From contig JALIGW010000005.1 of NCBI GenBank assembly GCA_023053685.1, positions 47,085,242-47,149,241 of the forward strand: a stretch of 64,000 nucleotides of DNA, given 5' to 3'. The DNA comes from Diadophis punctatus similis (lineage: Eukaryota > Chordata > Lepidosauria > Squamata > Dipsadidae). Both the position numbers and the translations under genes were made by a program. This document shows, in pieces, positions 25,031 to 36,554 of the stretch (position 1 is the stretch's first letter; each line of letters begins with the position of its first letter). A model generated the notes under the pieces. The model was given only the letters and a program-made list of their open reading frames with translations. It made no database searches and was not told the DNA's origin.

Positions 25031-25424
25031 CAGACAGTTCCATCAAACCTTATGAAGGACTTTATAGGTTACTGTGAGCAGCTTGAATTGCACCTGGAAG
25101 CCCACTGACAGACAGTGAAACTTGTGAAATAACAATATTACATGGTATATTAAGGTGCACCCAGAACTACTTGTGCTGCTGCATAATGAATAAGCTGAAG
25201 TGGTCTTCAAGGGCAGCCCCATGCAGAAGTTACTGCAATAATTTGGATGAGACATGACCAAGGTATAAATGACCATGAGTAGTTTCTTCTGTGTAGGAAT
25301 CTGCACAATTGGTGCACAAGATGGATTTGTGCAAAGATCTTCTTAGCCACAGCTGTAATCTGATCTTTAAGCAGGAGCCATGAGTCTAAAGTGAGCCCCA
25401 AACTGTGTACCAGATTCAGATTTA

Positions 25425-26060
25425 GATTTATTATTAGAGTTGGAAGGGACCTTGTAGGTCATCTAGTCCAACCCCCTGCTCAAGCAGGAGTTCCTACATC
25501 ATTTGAGACAGATGGCAGTCCAGTATCTCCTTGAAGGTCGCAAGTGTTGGGACTTTCACAACCTCCACTGGCAAGCTGTTCCACTGGTTGATCGCTCTCA
25601 CCGTCAGAAAGTCTCTCCTCACTTCCAGGTTGAATCTCTCCTTGGTCAGCTTCCACCCATTATTCCTTGTTTGGCTTTCTGGTGCCATAGAGAACAGCCT
25701 GACCCCGCTCCTCTCTGTGGCAGCCCCTCAAGTATTGGAACACTGCTATCATGTCACCCCTGGTCCTTCTCTTCGCCAGACTGGCCAAGCTCAGTTCCTG
25801 CAACCGCTCTTTGTATGTTTTATTTTCCAGACCCTTTATCATCCTGGTTGCTCTCTTCTGCACTTTCTCTAGGGTTTCAATGTCTTTTTTATAGTGTGGT
25901 GACCAAAACTGGATGCAGTACTCTAGGTGTGGTCTGACCAAGGCTTTATAGAGTGGTACTGGTATCTCTCTGGTCCTTGATTGTATCTCTATTTATGCAA
26001 CTCAGGACTGTGTTGGCCTTTTTGGCTGCTGCTGCACACTGCTGGCTCATATTTAGATTT
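25425..26060 (-). mobile_element. CR1 LINE, ORF2 C-terminus and 3' UTR, nested in L2
   Basis: Minus-strand frames carry [36 protein letters not shown] and NSLPVEVVKVPTLATFKEIL, the classical CR1 ORF2 end. It then passes into the GTTGGACTAGATGACCT-type 3' end at 25440-25490. The match to CR1 continues to about 26060 (TGCACACTGCTGGCTCATAT). TTTAGATTT occurs at both edges and may be the target duplication. Confidence 0.9.
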
Positions 26061-26530
26061 GATACAGTGCAACCCCATCTAGAATCAAGAATAAAACAAA
26101 TTTCAAATCAAGGTGGCCCCCAAATCCACAAACATTTAAGTCTTTCTAGGATTGAATATGACCCTGTTTTTCTCCAAATGTAACTCAGTCTACAGACACT
26201 GAGACAGAATCTCAGTAATAACTGCTGGCCAGCTGTGGGTGAGATACATAATTGGGTATGATCAATATATTGATGATACCTAATCCCATACTGATGGGTT
26301 ATCTCTTTCAGTGGCCTCAAATAGATGTTAAACAGGAAAAGGTGGAAAGGGGGATTCTGAAGTATCACACAAAGCAAGGGCTAGACTCTTTTATCAATGC
26401 CAAATGGACCCATCTGTGAAGGAAAAGAACCAGTACTCTCACTCCCACCCTCTGTGGCAGTCCAGAAAAATATCATGATTGATGATATCAGGGGTCACCA
26501 AGGAGGAACAGGATAGGTTGAGCAATGACT

Positions 26531-28134
26531 TTCTGAAGAGGGGCAACTTGCTCATTTGAGGATGAATTCACTATAATCTGGATCCAATCATATGCCACTT
26601 CCCACGAGGCCCTAACCAATCAGAATGCACATGAATCTGATGAACAAGAAGCCATGCACCCAGCTCTGAGGATGAAGTCACTTCCTTGGAACCAATAAGA
26701 TCTAACTCTTCTCTTTGGGTCAATAATATTGGGAGACGTTTCATTTGATTCCATAATTTGTTCAGAGAAGTTTACAAGTAAAAATATGTGCTTCATTTTT
26801 AAGGAAATGTAAATTTAAGTTTTCTCATGTTCGTCTACAGAAATCGTTGACCCTTGAATTGCCTTTCTAAATTACCTCTGCATGTTCTACTAAGCTCATT
26901 TTACAACAAGTGATCCAGAGTGTGTGCCACAGACGACACAACACTGTGGTTTGCTGGGCCTCTTCTTCCTATATTTCAGCTAACTTAGTGATCAGTAGCT
27001 GAACAATTTTATTACTTCAAAAAAACACACACATAGGTAGGTACACTGTTCAAGAAGTTCCAATTATCAATATCTTCATACTATTTAGACCAATCTTCAG
27101 TTTAAATATATTTAGCATCTAATTATTCTCAGGTATTGAGAAAGCATCCATTGATCATAATGGATCTATATGATCTTATAAATATCTTAATTAACACAAT
27201 ATAAAGGAAATGGGTAATGAATAATCATTCGGGAATACAGAGATATAATCACATACTCATAGTTAATTTATTGTTGCCATGAAACATGTGCATATTGAAA
27301 AACTGACATGAATGATAAAAAAAAACAAGCATCAAAAAACTTTCACCATCTAACAGTATTAAACATCCAAAACTGTTTCACAGTTTGCGCAATCCTTAGC
27401 AGTTTAAATGTATAATTATTTATGAAAAATCTGAATACAAAATGCTTAAGTATAAATTTACAACATCGCACATCAGCATGTTAAAAATGAGAAACCATCC
27501 TAAGCACAATATAAATATACAAACAGTGCTTTTGTATTTTGCTTGTTATAGAGGTGAACATTGAAGGCCCTGATCTGGCTCTACCAGCATATAAACAAGA
27601 GGTCAATGCACTTTTGAGTGTACAAGGATATTAAAGGCAATATATTGAGATAGAGGATATTTTCTCACATGTATCTGTTAAGAGGAAAGTTGGATTTAAG
27701 CTTGTGACTCTCAAGCGAGCAAGTTTATACAAACAGTGATACATAATTCCTTGGAGTGTAACACAATTCATCAATACCCAGCAGATGAGCCTTTACCAGA
27801 ACAGTATCCTTTAACTGATTGAATATCAGTAAATATTTTGATGCAGAAAGCAAGCTTTTGTCATTATTAAATGATTGCACTGGAGAACAATTTTTGTTCA
27901 AAAGTTTTGCTTCTTGAAAAACTTTTGGTATTATGATAGCTCTTCAAACTGAACATAAATATAATTTTGACTGACTTTATCATGTAGGCATCTTGAGAAA
28001 TATGAAAGTAAATTTTAATGACTGTAACATATTTAATCGCATGATGTTTCTCACAAACTGCATGAATTCAACAGGGCCAAAAGTGTTTTGTTGTTAATTT
28101 TAATTTGTAATCAATGCCCAATGCATCTTACTGC
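26531..28134. other. No gene or named repeat seen
   Basis: AT-rich, stop-dense. The right end may extend the relic described next, but I could not follow it past about 28135. Confidence 0.35.
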
Positions 28135-28910
28135 AATGTCTAACAAGTGTCATCTATTCCAGTTGCCCTGATACCATTTTCCTTTGTGGCAATGTCCTGG
28201 AGAAAACTTTCACCATGTTCGTCACTTGACTGCATCTAGATTTTTGAAAAAGAAGTCAAAGTATGAATGCAGAAAATGAATCTTCAGTGACATGTTGAGC
28301 TTCATGGTCTTGTATGCTGTAAGAAGTTAGTCAACCAGCTGAATGTATGTTTGGTGCTCTGTACCTGCCAAGAAAATTCTCAAGGACATCCTTGACTGCT
28401 TTCTAGGTGATTTTCTCTGGCCCCATAACAGATCTTCGAACTACTTATCATTGATAACGTATCTGTTTTGTGGGCTAACAAAAATGCCTTCCTTAATCTT
28501 GGCATCAGCTATTCCTGGAATAACAGTCTCAAATAACAAAAGCCTTCACTTTCCTAGTTCATCACTTTCAGAAAAATTTTCATTGGTCACAGTTTAAGTG
28601 AAGTGGAGGCAAAATATATATTTGTTGAATCAAGAAGTGTTTCATGTGCCATGGTTTTCTGAGCTGGAACAAAATTATTTTACACTGGCCATTTCTTTTT
28701 AATGTAATGTGACTGTCTGGCATGGCTGTCCCATTCACATATGTAATAATAGTACTCGATATATCCAAACTGCATTCCAAACAGCAGAGTCACTGTTAGC
28801 TCTCCATAGATATTCCAATTGTATTTGGTGTACTGGATGTGCTTCAATAACAGTTCCATGTTTTTGTATGTTTCTTTCATATGTGCAGCATAACCAACAA
28901 GCACTGAAGA
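28135..28910 (-). pseudogene. Relic of a conserved uncharacterised protein family
   Basis: Several minus-strand segments in the right order resemble one family of unnamed proteins that I recognise from many invertebrate and some vertebrate genomes. They are HMKETYKNMELLLKHIQY and YNWNIYGEL (about 28800-28880), ICEWDSHARQSHYIKKKWP (about 28683-28740), IADAKIKEGIFVSPQ (about 28471-28518), MSLKIHFLHSYFDFF (about 28249-28295) and EHGESFLQDIATKENG (about 28175-28220). The first three hallmark blocks of the family (C.WDSRA, DAKIKEGIFVGP, SDEHGE.FHQDI) are all present. In-frame stops and at least two frameshifts kill it. No intron is visible. The family's function is unknown to me. Its scattered, multi-copy distribution suggests spread by a mobile element, which is inference. 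Confidence 0.75.
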
Positions 28911-31900
28911 ACTTACATTGCAATTACGGTATGTAAAAACAGAAGATTTCTACAATGTGGAACATTGCAGGTTAAATTACAGGTTATTTTCGTGATTAGC
29001 AGCCAGAAATCCATAAGATACACCCAAAAGTATTCAGGAAGCAAAACCTTTGTCATCCAGTGTTATGTAAACATCCATTCACTATTACAGGATAAGGAAA
29101 GAAAATCATGCATTATTTAATTATTCTATTAAATACTGCTGAAGTTTGATTTCTTCATGTAGTAGCAATAAAAGCAAGAGGTTCTATACATCCCAAAATA
29201 CTGAAGTGTGTGTGTGTGCGTCTGTGTGTCTGTGTGTGTATCTTCAATCCTTGGACTTTTACAATAATGTTTTTTTTTTTAAATATAATTGTCTCCATCT
29301 TCTCCCCGAGTCAGTAGTAAATTTAAATAAACAAGTAAAACAAGCTTAACCTATATTAATATCACCATAGCCATTTTAGGCCTGTTCTATGCAATGCCGT
29401 CTGCCTGTCTGAGATCACTTGGTATACAGTGCCATTCATTCCAATTCTTAGTGAAGCACAGCAAGTAAAAAAACCTGAACTGATACCAGAACTTTCCTTG
29501 GTTTAGTTGAGCTCTTTCTCTCGCTCCCAACTTCATCATATATGGCATGTGTCTTTATAAGTAAGATTTATTTGCACAACAATAAACCAGTTAAATGAAT
29601 CATGGTTTAACAATAAACCCATTTTCCTGGGTTTACACTATAACCTAAACCATAATTAATTATGTACATTGCTTAAAACTGCACAATTCTCTGAGCCAGC
29701 TACATTATAGGTTTTTTATAAACCCAGTGAAAAATCTTCCAATGGTATATCAGCTTTGTCTCCAAAATGGTACAGCCCAAAAACAGCTTTATCAAATGTA
29801 TGCTGAAGCAACATGTAGAATGGCTCTAAATCACATGTATATACAAGGCCAATGTACATATAGACATAGCTATCACTCAGTAAGATTCAAGCATGGCTTG
29901 AACATCATTTTATTAATTTTAAAATATGTAAGCTGACACTATGTTTGAAGTAAAAATATTATAAAAAAACTATGCTCATGATCTGTTATAATTCTTTCAC
30001 CTATGGATGGTCCAAGGTGTTGCAGTCATTAGTATTTACCGTAGATATGAGGCCTAGTGGCTTTTTATTGGCAAGGAATTAGCCCTTTCATAGTAGAATC
30101 AAGAATGATTTCCATATGTGATCTGTTCCATTTCATATCAACAAAAACTATACTTTGCAATAAAGAATTATGCATTCATCTGATATCAGCCAACATTTAA
30201 ATAATTATTAAAATAAAGAATCTGTACATGAATATCTGAAGCAAACAAAAGAAAATTGGTGCAAACTTACTGTTTTTAACATTTTTTCATATTAAAAGCA
30301 TACAGGCATTTTATATTTCTATAATAATTTCTCTTTACATAAAATGTTCCATCCATATCTTGATAAAACTATTAATAAACTTTCTCAGTAGGTTTAATAG
30401 AACTGGATAGCACCCAACACAATGTTTTGACTCTTTACAGCTTGCTGAGTAAGACTCAATTTTGGGGGTTCATATATCATTCTAAATCGTAACATGGTTT
30501 GTTCATTTGTTGTTTAGTATATTGTGTGAACTGGCCATTATGTTTAAGCAAAATATAGCTTGAACATGTGAAACAAGTCAGAATTTAGACTAGCATTTGC
30601 ATTAGTCCCAACATGTATTAAAGAAAGTTATATAAATCAATTTTACTCTCTAAAGATGGAAATTGATTCTAAGTTTCCAATTAAATTTATCTTTTTGTGA
30701 TTCATGCACTGCCCTAATAATAATAAAGGATTTCTTATTAGTAAATCGTAATTTAAAACTACTGGATTCCTACAAAATGCTAAGAGAAACCAGACATGCT
30801 ACATTATAGCAAAACCAGAAATTAGCCCTAATAAGAATTTTAAAAACAAGTATTTTTTAAAGGGGGAAAAATGGCACACTTTTTGTTCAAACTCAAAATA
30901 TATTCTGGAAGAATTTTAAACTCCAGCTCCAGCTTTTCAATCAAAGAATTTGGACAGTTTGTTTAGAGTACTTAATTCAATTCCGTGTCCAGTGCAGAAA
31001 TCTAAATTAAAACATTGTTGATAGGAATATATCCTCCATAGAGACACACCCAGTAAAGGCTCTCTCCTCACATTGCTGAAACAAATTGTGAAAGAAAACT
31101 GAATATGGATTTCTGTTTAAGAATTGCAAGGTCAATTCAGATTAGTTCTTTCACAATCCTAATGTTCACAGGCACCTGTTTCATAAGAGATTACCTACCC
31201 TCTGAACTTCTATTTGGATTCTGAATCCAGCTAATGGACCAAGAGATTCTAATTAAAAAATAATTGCAAAAACCTAGTCTGCTTGTTCCTGCTCAGAGTA
31301 AACAAATAAGAGAACGTAATATCAGAAGAATGTATTGAAGAGCTGCCTTTTAAATGGACTAGCCCACATTCTTGCCATATCTGTATAACAGTAACAATTC
31401 ATAAGATTGTTATGACCAAGTATATAGAGTTCTATGTAAGAAACACCCAATCAGACCATTACATCTTTTGGTTGATTGGAGTAGTAGTGCACAATTTCTG
31501 AGTTACCAGGGATTTCTGCCTTCCTTAGAAATCATGTTCACTATTTTTAGATGTGTGAGATTCTTCCTAAAAGCAGGGAGAAAAGGCACTCAGTATAAAC
31601 TTAAGAGGCATGCTCTGCTTAATATTATATATTCCCAGGCAGAACTTTGGCACAAGTAGATGTCAGAACTAAATCCATATTCAGAACCAACTCAACAGCA
31701 GAGGTCACTTACCTAAAAGCTTTACAACCTGTTTATTCTTTTAACAAGAGCTAGGTTGCAGATTTCATTTCCTCTGCAGCCATCCCATATGTTTTAACAG
31801 CTGCATTACAAATGGAAATACTTCATTTCTATAGATTTTGGACCAGTATTGGCTAGTCACTGGTATAATTTCTAGAGCGTTTCACAGTATTTCACACTCC

Positions 31901-32443
31901 TAATGCCCCATTTTCTTTTTTAAAAAAGTTAATGACGCCAAAAAAATTGAAGCTTGTAGCCTGCACTGAATAGCAAGTGCTCTAGAATAGCTACAACTGA
32001 TTATCCCCACCCTACCATACAAACTGTAAAGGCACAGGGGGAAATGCAGCAATCTTTCCAAGGGGAGACTTTTCCCCCTAGAGTATTAACTACTTTTCTT
32101 ACCACACACTCATCTAGAGTTACCCCTTCATTAGGCAAAATAAGATGGCCACTTCAGCAAGATGTTTTGGAGAACCAAATTGTGAGCGGTGTCCTGAATT
32201 CTTTAAGCCTCATGGCTGTCCCCAAGTGGGGCACAGAACACTTTGGGGAGTTTAAAAAAGGGTTAATTATTGGTCAGGTTGGCTTCTGAATCATGAATGG
32301 GGAAAAGATGCTATATTATGCAGCAAAATATTTTGAGCATGCCTGCACTGACCCCACATCTCAGCAGAACACTCAACAATTGCCCAGATTGTTTGCTTTC
32401 CCTTGCCCAGGTGCAGCAACCTGGCATTCAGAAGAAGGACGGA
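28911..32443. other. 3.5 kb without a recognisable gene
   Basis: AT-rich sequence with a small TG array at 29202-29240. The part next to 32643 would contain the 3' UTR of the second RING gene. No RNA gene or named repeat was recognised. Confidence 0.4.
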
Positions 32444-32519
32444 ATCTTTCTTTCTTTCTTTCTTTTTCTTTTCTTTCCTTTCCTTCCTTTCCTTTCTTTC
32501 TTTTCCTCCTCCTCCTTCT
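32444..32519. repeat. Polypyrimidine tract (CTTT/CCTT)
   Basis: About 75 bases of almost pure C/T, 125 bases downstream of the second RING gene's stop codon. It is probably a decayed tetranucleotide array within the 3' UTR. Confidence 0.85.
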
Positions 32520-32599
32520 CCTGGCACAAAAAATAGGTGTAAAACTTTCAGCTGCTGTTTTGATTCCTGCCAGGCAGTCTCTCAAGCCCTCCAGAAAAA

Positions 32600-33980
32600 G
32601 AAATGGAAAAATTGGGGAGCGCCTTTCCTGGACAGCGCCGGCCTAGCAGTGACTTCTCCCGTCAACCGCAGAGCGGCTTCCGGGAGTGCTGCGGCAAGAG
32701 GGCCCTTCCCTTGGAGCGCTTCCTCCTGCTCGAGTGAAAAAGATTGTTCTCGGCTCGCTGCGGATTCTGAAGTTGTACATAAAAGGCATGGTGGAGGCGA
32801 AGAGGAGGAGGAGGGCCACTCCGAGGAAGATGGACCCGTTCAGCCATTCCATCCAAGCGAAGCCCAGCAAGGCCATACCGAGCACGGCGAACACGAAGCA
32901 CAGGCAGCTCGCCTTCTTCCTGCAGCTCGCCCGGCAGTTGCTGCCGCCGCCGCCGCCACTGAGCCCTTCGATGTACGTCTCCATTTCGACGCTCCGTATG
33001 GAGACAGCGCCCGAGGGCGTCTCCGCGCCCAGGCTCTGCTCGGACGAGAACTGCTGGCGGGACGGCCTGGGCACCGGCAAGAACAAATGTTGCGGGCGCA
33101 ACTCGGGCAGCAGGGGCGCCCAGCCGCGCAGCTGCAGCAGGATCGCTTCGACCAGCTTGGTGTTGACCGGCAAGCTCTGCACTTGGCCCTCGGGCAGGGC
33201 CGTGCAGTGTCGGCACACGGGGCACGTGATGCAAGGGCCGGCGGAGCGACCGCCATCGGTTAGTTCAGGAGCGCCATAGCCGCTGACGTTGCTGCTCGCC
33301 TCGCTCCGGCAGTGGGGCGAGTGATCCCCGCGCTGGTACAGCTCGCTGAGGCATTCCCGGCAGAAAGTGTGCAGGCACTCGAGCAGTTTGGGTGCGTGGC
33401 GCTCCAGGTCGAAGAGGTTGTAGCAGATGCGGCACTCGTACTCCTCGGAGGTGAGTGGAGCCTCCGGCTTGCTTGCGGGAGTCTTCCCCTTCGCCGGGTC
33501 TTCTCCGACTCCTTCCTTCTCGCCATCCTGAACCCGCTGGGTCCCTCCCTGCAGACTGTTAGTCTGGTCGCCGCTTTGCTGCTCCTCCTGGGCCATAATA
33601 TCATCGCTTTATTTCTCTAGGGATCTTTTTCTTCACACCTCTAAGCTTTTACTGCTGCGGGATGGGCGGGTGTGGGGAGGGGGAAGCGGCGGCCAAGGGA
33701 GCTTAGACCTTTTGTTTGCTTGCTGGCTTTTCCTCAGGTCGTTTCTGGGTTAGCTCGGTGGCTTCTTGGCAGGAGCAGCCGGCCGCAGTAGTGCGTGCTT
33801 CGCTTCTCCCGCTGCTGCTGGCGACGGCGCAGCCCTTCTGGATGTCTTTGATTCGATGGTGACTCCCTTTTCTCTCGCTACTGGCGCCACCTGAATGCTG
33901 TTTTCCAGCCAGGAACTGCCCTGTGACGTGCGGATTCCCAGTGGTTGAGCAGCCAGACGGCGACCAGCCTTCCCTCCCCC
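32600..33980. promoter_or_regulatory. CpG island over the second RING gene
   Basis: GC- and CpG-rich sequence spans the coding region and about 380 bases upstream, then falls back to AT-rich at about 34000. The upstream part should hold the promoter of the minus-strand gene. Confidence 0.7.
32643..33596 (-). CDS. Membrane-anchored RING finger E3 ligase-like protein, paralogue
   Basis: An intact, intronless 317-codon frame. Residues 1-52 are polar and acidic. The C3HC4 RING ligands are C55, C58, C74, H76, C79, C82, C125 and C128 (core ECRICYNLFD...APKLLECLHTFC and CITCPVCRH), with a long loop (83-124) before the last pair. LPEGQVQSLPVNTKLVEAIL follows. Two hydrophobic spans lie at about 230-248 and 255-274, then a basic, Ser/Arg-rich tail. 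RICYNLFD, APKLL, CLHTFC and the TALP..........L.NTKL block are shared with the gene at 17142-18032, same strand, 14.6 kb away, so the two are tandem paralogues. E3 ubiquitin ligase activity at a membrane is inferred from the RNF186/RNF223/RNF225-like architecture. Which orthologue it is, if any, is not decided. Confidence 0.85.
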   Translation of the reverse strand: MAQEEQQSGDQTNSLQGGTQRVQDGEKEGVGEDPAKGKTPASKPEAPLTSEEYECRICYNLFDLERHAPKLLECLHTFCRECLSELYQRGDHSPHCRSEASSNVSGYGAPELTDGGRSAGPCITCPVCRHCTALPEGQVQSLPVNTKLVEAILLQLRGWAPLLPELRPQHLFLPVPRPSRQQFSSEQSLGAETPSGAVSIRSVEMETYIEGLSGGGGGSNCRASCRKKASCLCFVFAVLGMALLGFAWMEWLNGSIFLGVALLLLFASTMPFMYNFRIRSEPRTIFFTRAGGSAPREGPSCRSTPGSRSAVDGRSHC

Positions 33981-34420
33981 CCCCCCACAACACCACTCCC
34001 TTAAAATCCTTATGATCTCATTTCCTCAGAGGAAAGCCGGAAGCTGTCTAAAAACAAGGCAACAATCGGGATAAACATAACACACATCAAAGTGCAGTCT
34101 GGTGCTTTTTTGAAAGTAATGGCTGCAATTTATCGTAGAAATGCCTCTGGGTGCTGTTAAAAAAGCCAAAGCTATAAAACTGTGAAACCGACTTTCCAAT
34201 ACTGTGTGGAAAATCTGATGCCATTAGTACCAGTGCAACAAGTGCTCACTGTCTTCTACTGACACATCTCCCCACCTCTGCTGTATTGGGAATGCTTGCA
34301 ACATGCTTCGGAGCTTAGCAGAAGCATTTTTAACTGTTGCAACTAATACTGCAATCCTTAGCTAGTGTGACCATTGGTCAGGCTTTGTTGCTGGGAGTTC
34401 TGGAGTTTGACAGTCAAATG
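33981..34420. other. No gene or named repeat seen
   Basis: Flank between the CpG island and a LINE tail, with a CCCC/CCCA run at about 33976-33987. Confidence 0.4.
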
Positions 34421-34554
34421 CATCTGTAAGGGGCATACATAAGTGCACCAGCGTGCCTACCGTCCCTGTCCTAATGTTCCCGCTTACCAGTACCCATCTT
34501 ATCTATATAAACAATGTTATATCTATGTATATTACCAACATGTACTTGACAAAA
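34421..34554 (+). mobile_element. CR1-superfamily LINE, extreme 3' end
   Basis: GGGGCATACATAAGTGCACCAG and ACATGTACTTGACAAA are the complements of the 3' UTR seen at 42090-42210 and 245-360. Only about 130 bases remain, ending in an AAAT array. Confidence 0.85.
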
Positions 34555-34555
34555 A

Positions 34556-34614
<59 letters not shown>

Positions 34615-34708
34615 AAATAAAATAATAAATAAATAAATAATAAATAAATAATAAATAAATAAATAAATAAATAAAAAATAAATAAATAAATAAAAAATAA
34701 ATAAATAA

Positions 34709-34787
<79 letters not shown>

Positions 34788-34788
34788 A
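34550..34788. repeat. (AAAT)n microsatellite, about 240 bp
   Basis: Imperfect AAAT units with several phase slips, growing directly from the LINE 3' tail. The Ile-Tyr-Leu-Phe frames across it are not genes. Confidence 0.95.
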
Positions 34789-34859
34789 TGGATGGATGGA
34801 TGGATGGATGGATGGATGGATGGATGGATGGATGGATGGATGGATGGATGGATGGATGG
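34789..34859. repeat. (GGAT)n microsatellite
   Basis: About 18 perfect GGAT units, continuous with the AAAT array and probably derived from it by a unit switch. Confidence 0.95.
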
Positions 34860-35292
34860 GACAAGTTGGCTTTTGAGCTTTAAAAGTCCTAAATACCATG
34901 GTATCCTTCTACTGTTGGCTCTGTGTATAGAGGGTAAACTGCATTGTTTTGTGCTGATTCTACTCCTCTCTACATAATCAAATCAGTGTCTGCATTTGAA
35001 CCCAAAGCCATTTAGCTGTTTTGCATGATAAAATAACCTTTCTTCTTGTTCACATTTCCAACACAAATATGAAGTAACTTTATACATTCTTGATAATTTT
35101 TTCTGCTGTCATACACCAATGGTACATCATTTTATAAAAGTTTACTTTAAGATTATAACATCATGTAAATGCATTATTTCAAGCATATATTTCTTATTGT
35201 TCCATCTGTATGTTATAACAAAAAAAATAGCCAACATTCTTTCACTTGTTTTTCTTCTGTTTCAAATTTCAATATTTTTATATATTTTAGCA

Positions 35293-35540
35293 ATTACATG
35301 TTCAGTCAATAGCACTTAAACTTATATACCGCTTCATAGTGCTTTACAGCCCTCTCTAAGCGGTTTACAGAGTTCAGCATATTGCCCCCAACAATCTGGG
35401 TCCTCATTTTATCCACCTCGGAAGGATGGAAGGCTGAGTCAACCTTGAGCCTGGTGAGATTTGAACAGCTGAACTGCTGAACTAGCAATCAGCTGAAGGT
35501 CGCAGTGCTGCTTTTAACCACTGCACCACCTCGGCTCCTA
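35293..35540 (-). mobile_element. Sauria-type SINE
   Basis: The right end is the complement of a tRNA-like head (GAGCCGAGGTGGTGCAGTGG), followed by the GATTTGAACAGCTG B-box region. The body has AGGCTGAGTCAACCTTGAGCC, GGAAGGATGG and TCTCTAAGCGG. The 3' end is at the left (CTTATATACCGCTTC). This is the Sauria-type SINE pattern of squamates. It is nested in the L1. Confidence 0.85.
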
Positions 35541-36348
35541 CAGAGAATATAGAGAATATTTGTCAGAATATTCAATTCCATAAATTCTTGTTTCTGATAA
35601 TTGTAAATAGGAAAACCATTGACACTTATGTATCTTTCCATCAGTTGTTTTCCTGATTTTATTTTGTATTCCCCTTGACAGAATTCCAGTATTTTACAGT
35701 ATGTTAATCATTTGTGTTTATCTATTTTTCTCATCTATAAAATGTGTCTTGTGCTGAGAGCCACAAAGATTTTTTCAGGTGAGCCAAGATTTGTATTTAT
35801 TCTATATTCTTAATATGGCACATCTAACACAATGAATTTTAAAGTCTATATTAACTTTAACCTTATTGTACTACAAATATCCCTGCCACACAAATCCAAG
35901 TCATGTTCTTCTAATTCTAAACATTTTCTATTTCTCACCCACTTCTTCATTCAAACAAACAGCAAGCTGCAAAATACAATTCTAAATCAGATAAACCCAA
36001 CTTTTATCTTTCTTATGCATTCTTATAACATCTTATATTGTTAACTTGGGTTTTTTTTTCCTTTGCCATACAAACTTAGATATATCCCTTTGCCACTGTT
36101 TCAATGCTGCATCTGTTTTCAAAATGAGTATTGTTTGAAAGAAAAGCATTATTCTAGGAAAAGATTCATTTACACCACAGATATTCTATCAAAAGTAGTT
36201 TCTTCCATCTTAACTTCATTCCACATCACAATATAACTTTTTAAATATAATTTTTTGAAACAACATATAATTCATACTTGTCACAGTAATACCCAGATAC
36301 TTTACTTTTCTCTCAATCTTAAAACCCATTTTCTTCATAATTTCTGTT

Positions 36349-36520
36349 ATTGTTGTTGTTAGCTGCGAAGTTGTGTTTGACCCATCGCGATCCCATGGAC
36401 AACATTCCTCCAGGCCTTCCTGTTCTCTACCATCCTCTGGAGTCCATTTAAGTTCACTCCTACTGCTTCAGTGACTCCATCCAGCCACTTCATTCTCTGT
36501 CATCCCTTTCTTCTTTAGTA
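36349..36520 (-). mobile_element. BovB LINE 3' end
   Basis: On the minus strand the frame still reads VNLNGLQRMVENRKAWRNVV and GIAMGQTQL, the BovB ORF2 C-terminus. It is followed by a CAACAACAACAA tail at about 36349-36362. BovB is typical of squamates and ruminants. It is inserted in the L1 relic. Confidence 0.85.
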
Positions 36521-36554
36521 TGTTCCTCTATTTACATACAGATATACAGATATA

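Larger units (their letters stand above)
24720..26530 (-). mobile_element. L2-type LINE, interrupted
   Basis: Minus-strand pieces match the plus-strand L2 at 36555-37885. They include a decayed RT motif (HQYIDHTQLCIS at about 26235-26300, where HQYADDTQLYIS is usual), FAQIHLVHQLCRFL (about 25290-25350) and QVQFKLLTVTYKVLHKV (about 25043-25100). The 3' untranslated part reaches about 24720. A CR1 (25425-26060) and a palindromic element (24889-25030) sit inside it. Confidence 0.7.

Noticed and set aside
32403..33263. 286-codon plus-strand frame over the second RING gene
   Set aside because: Antisense shadow of the minus-strand gene, starting in a polypyrimidine tract.
34471..34899. 142-codon Ile-Tyr/His-Pro-Ser repeat frame
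   Set aside because: Translation of AAAT and GGAT microsatellites.
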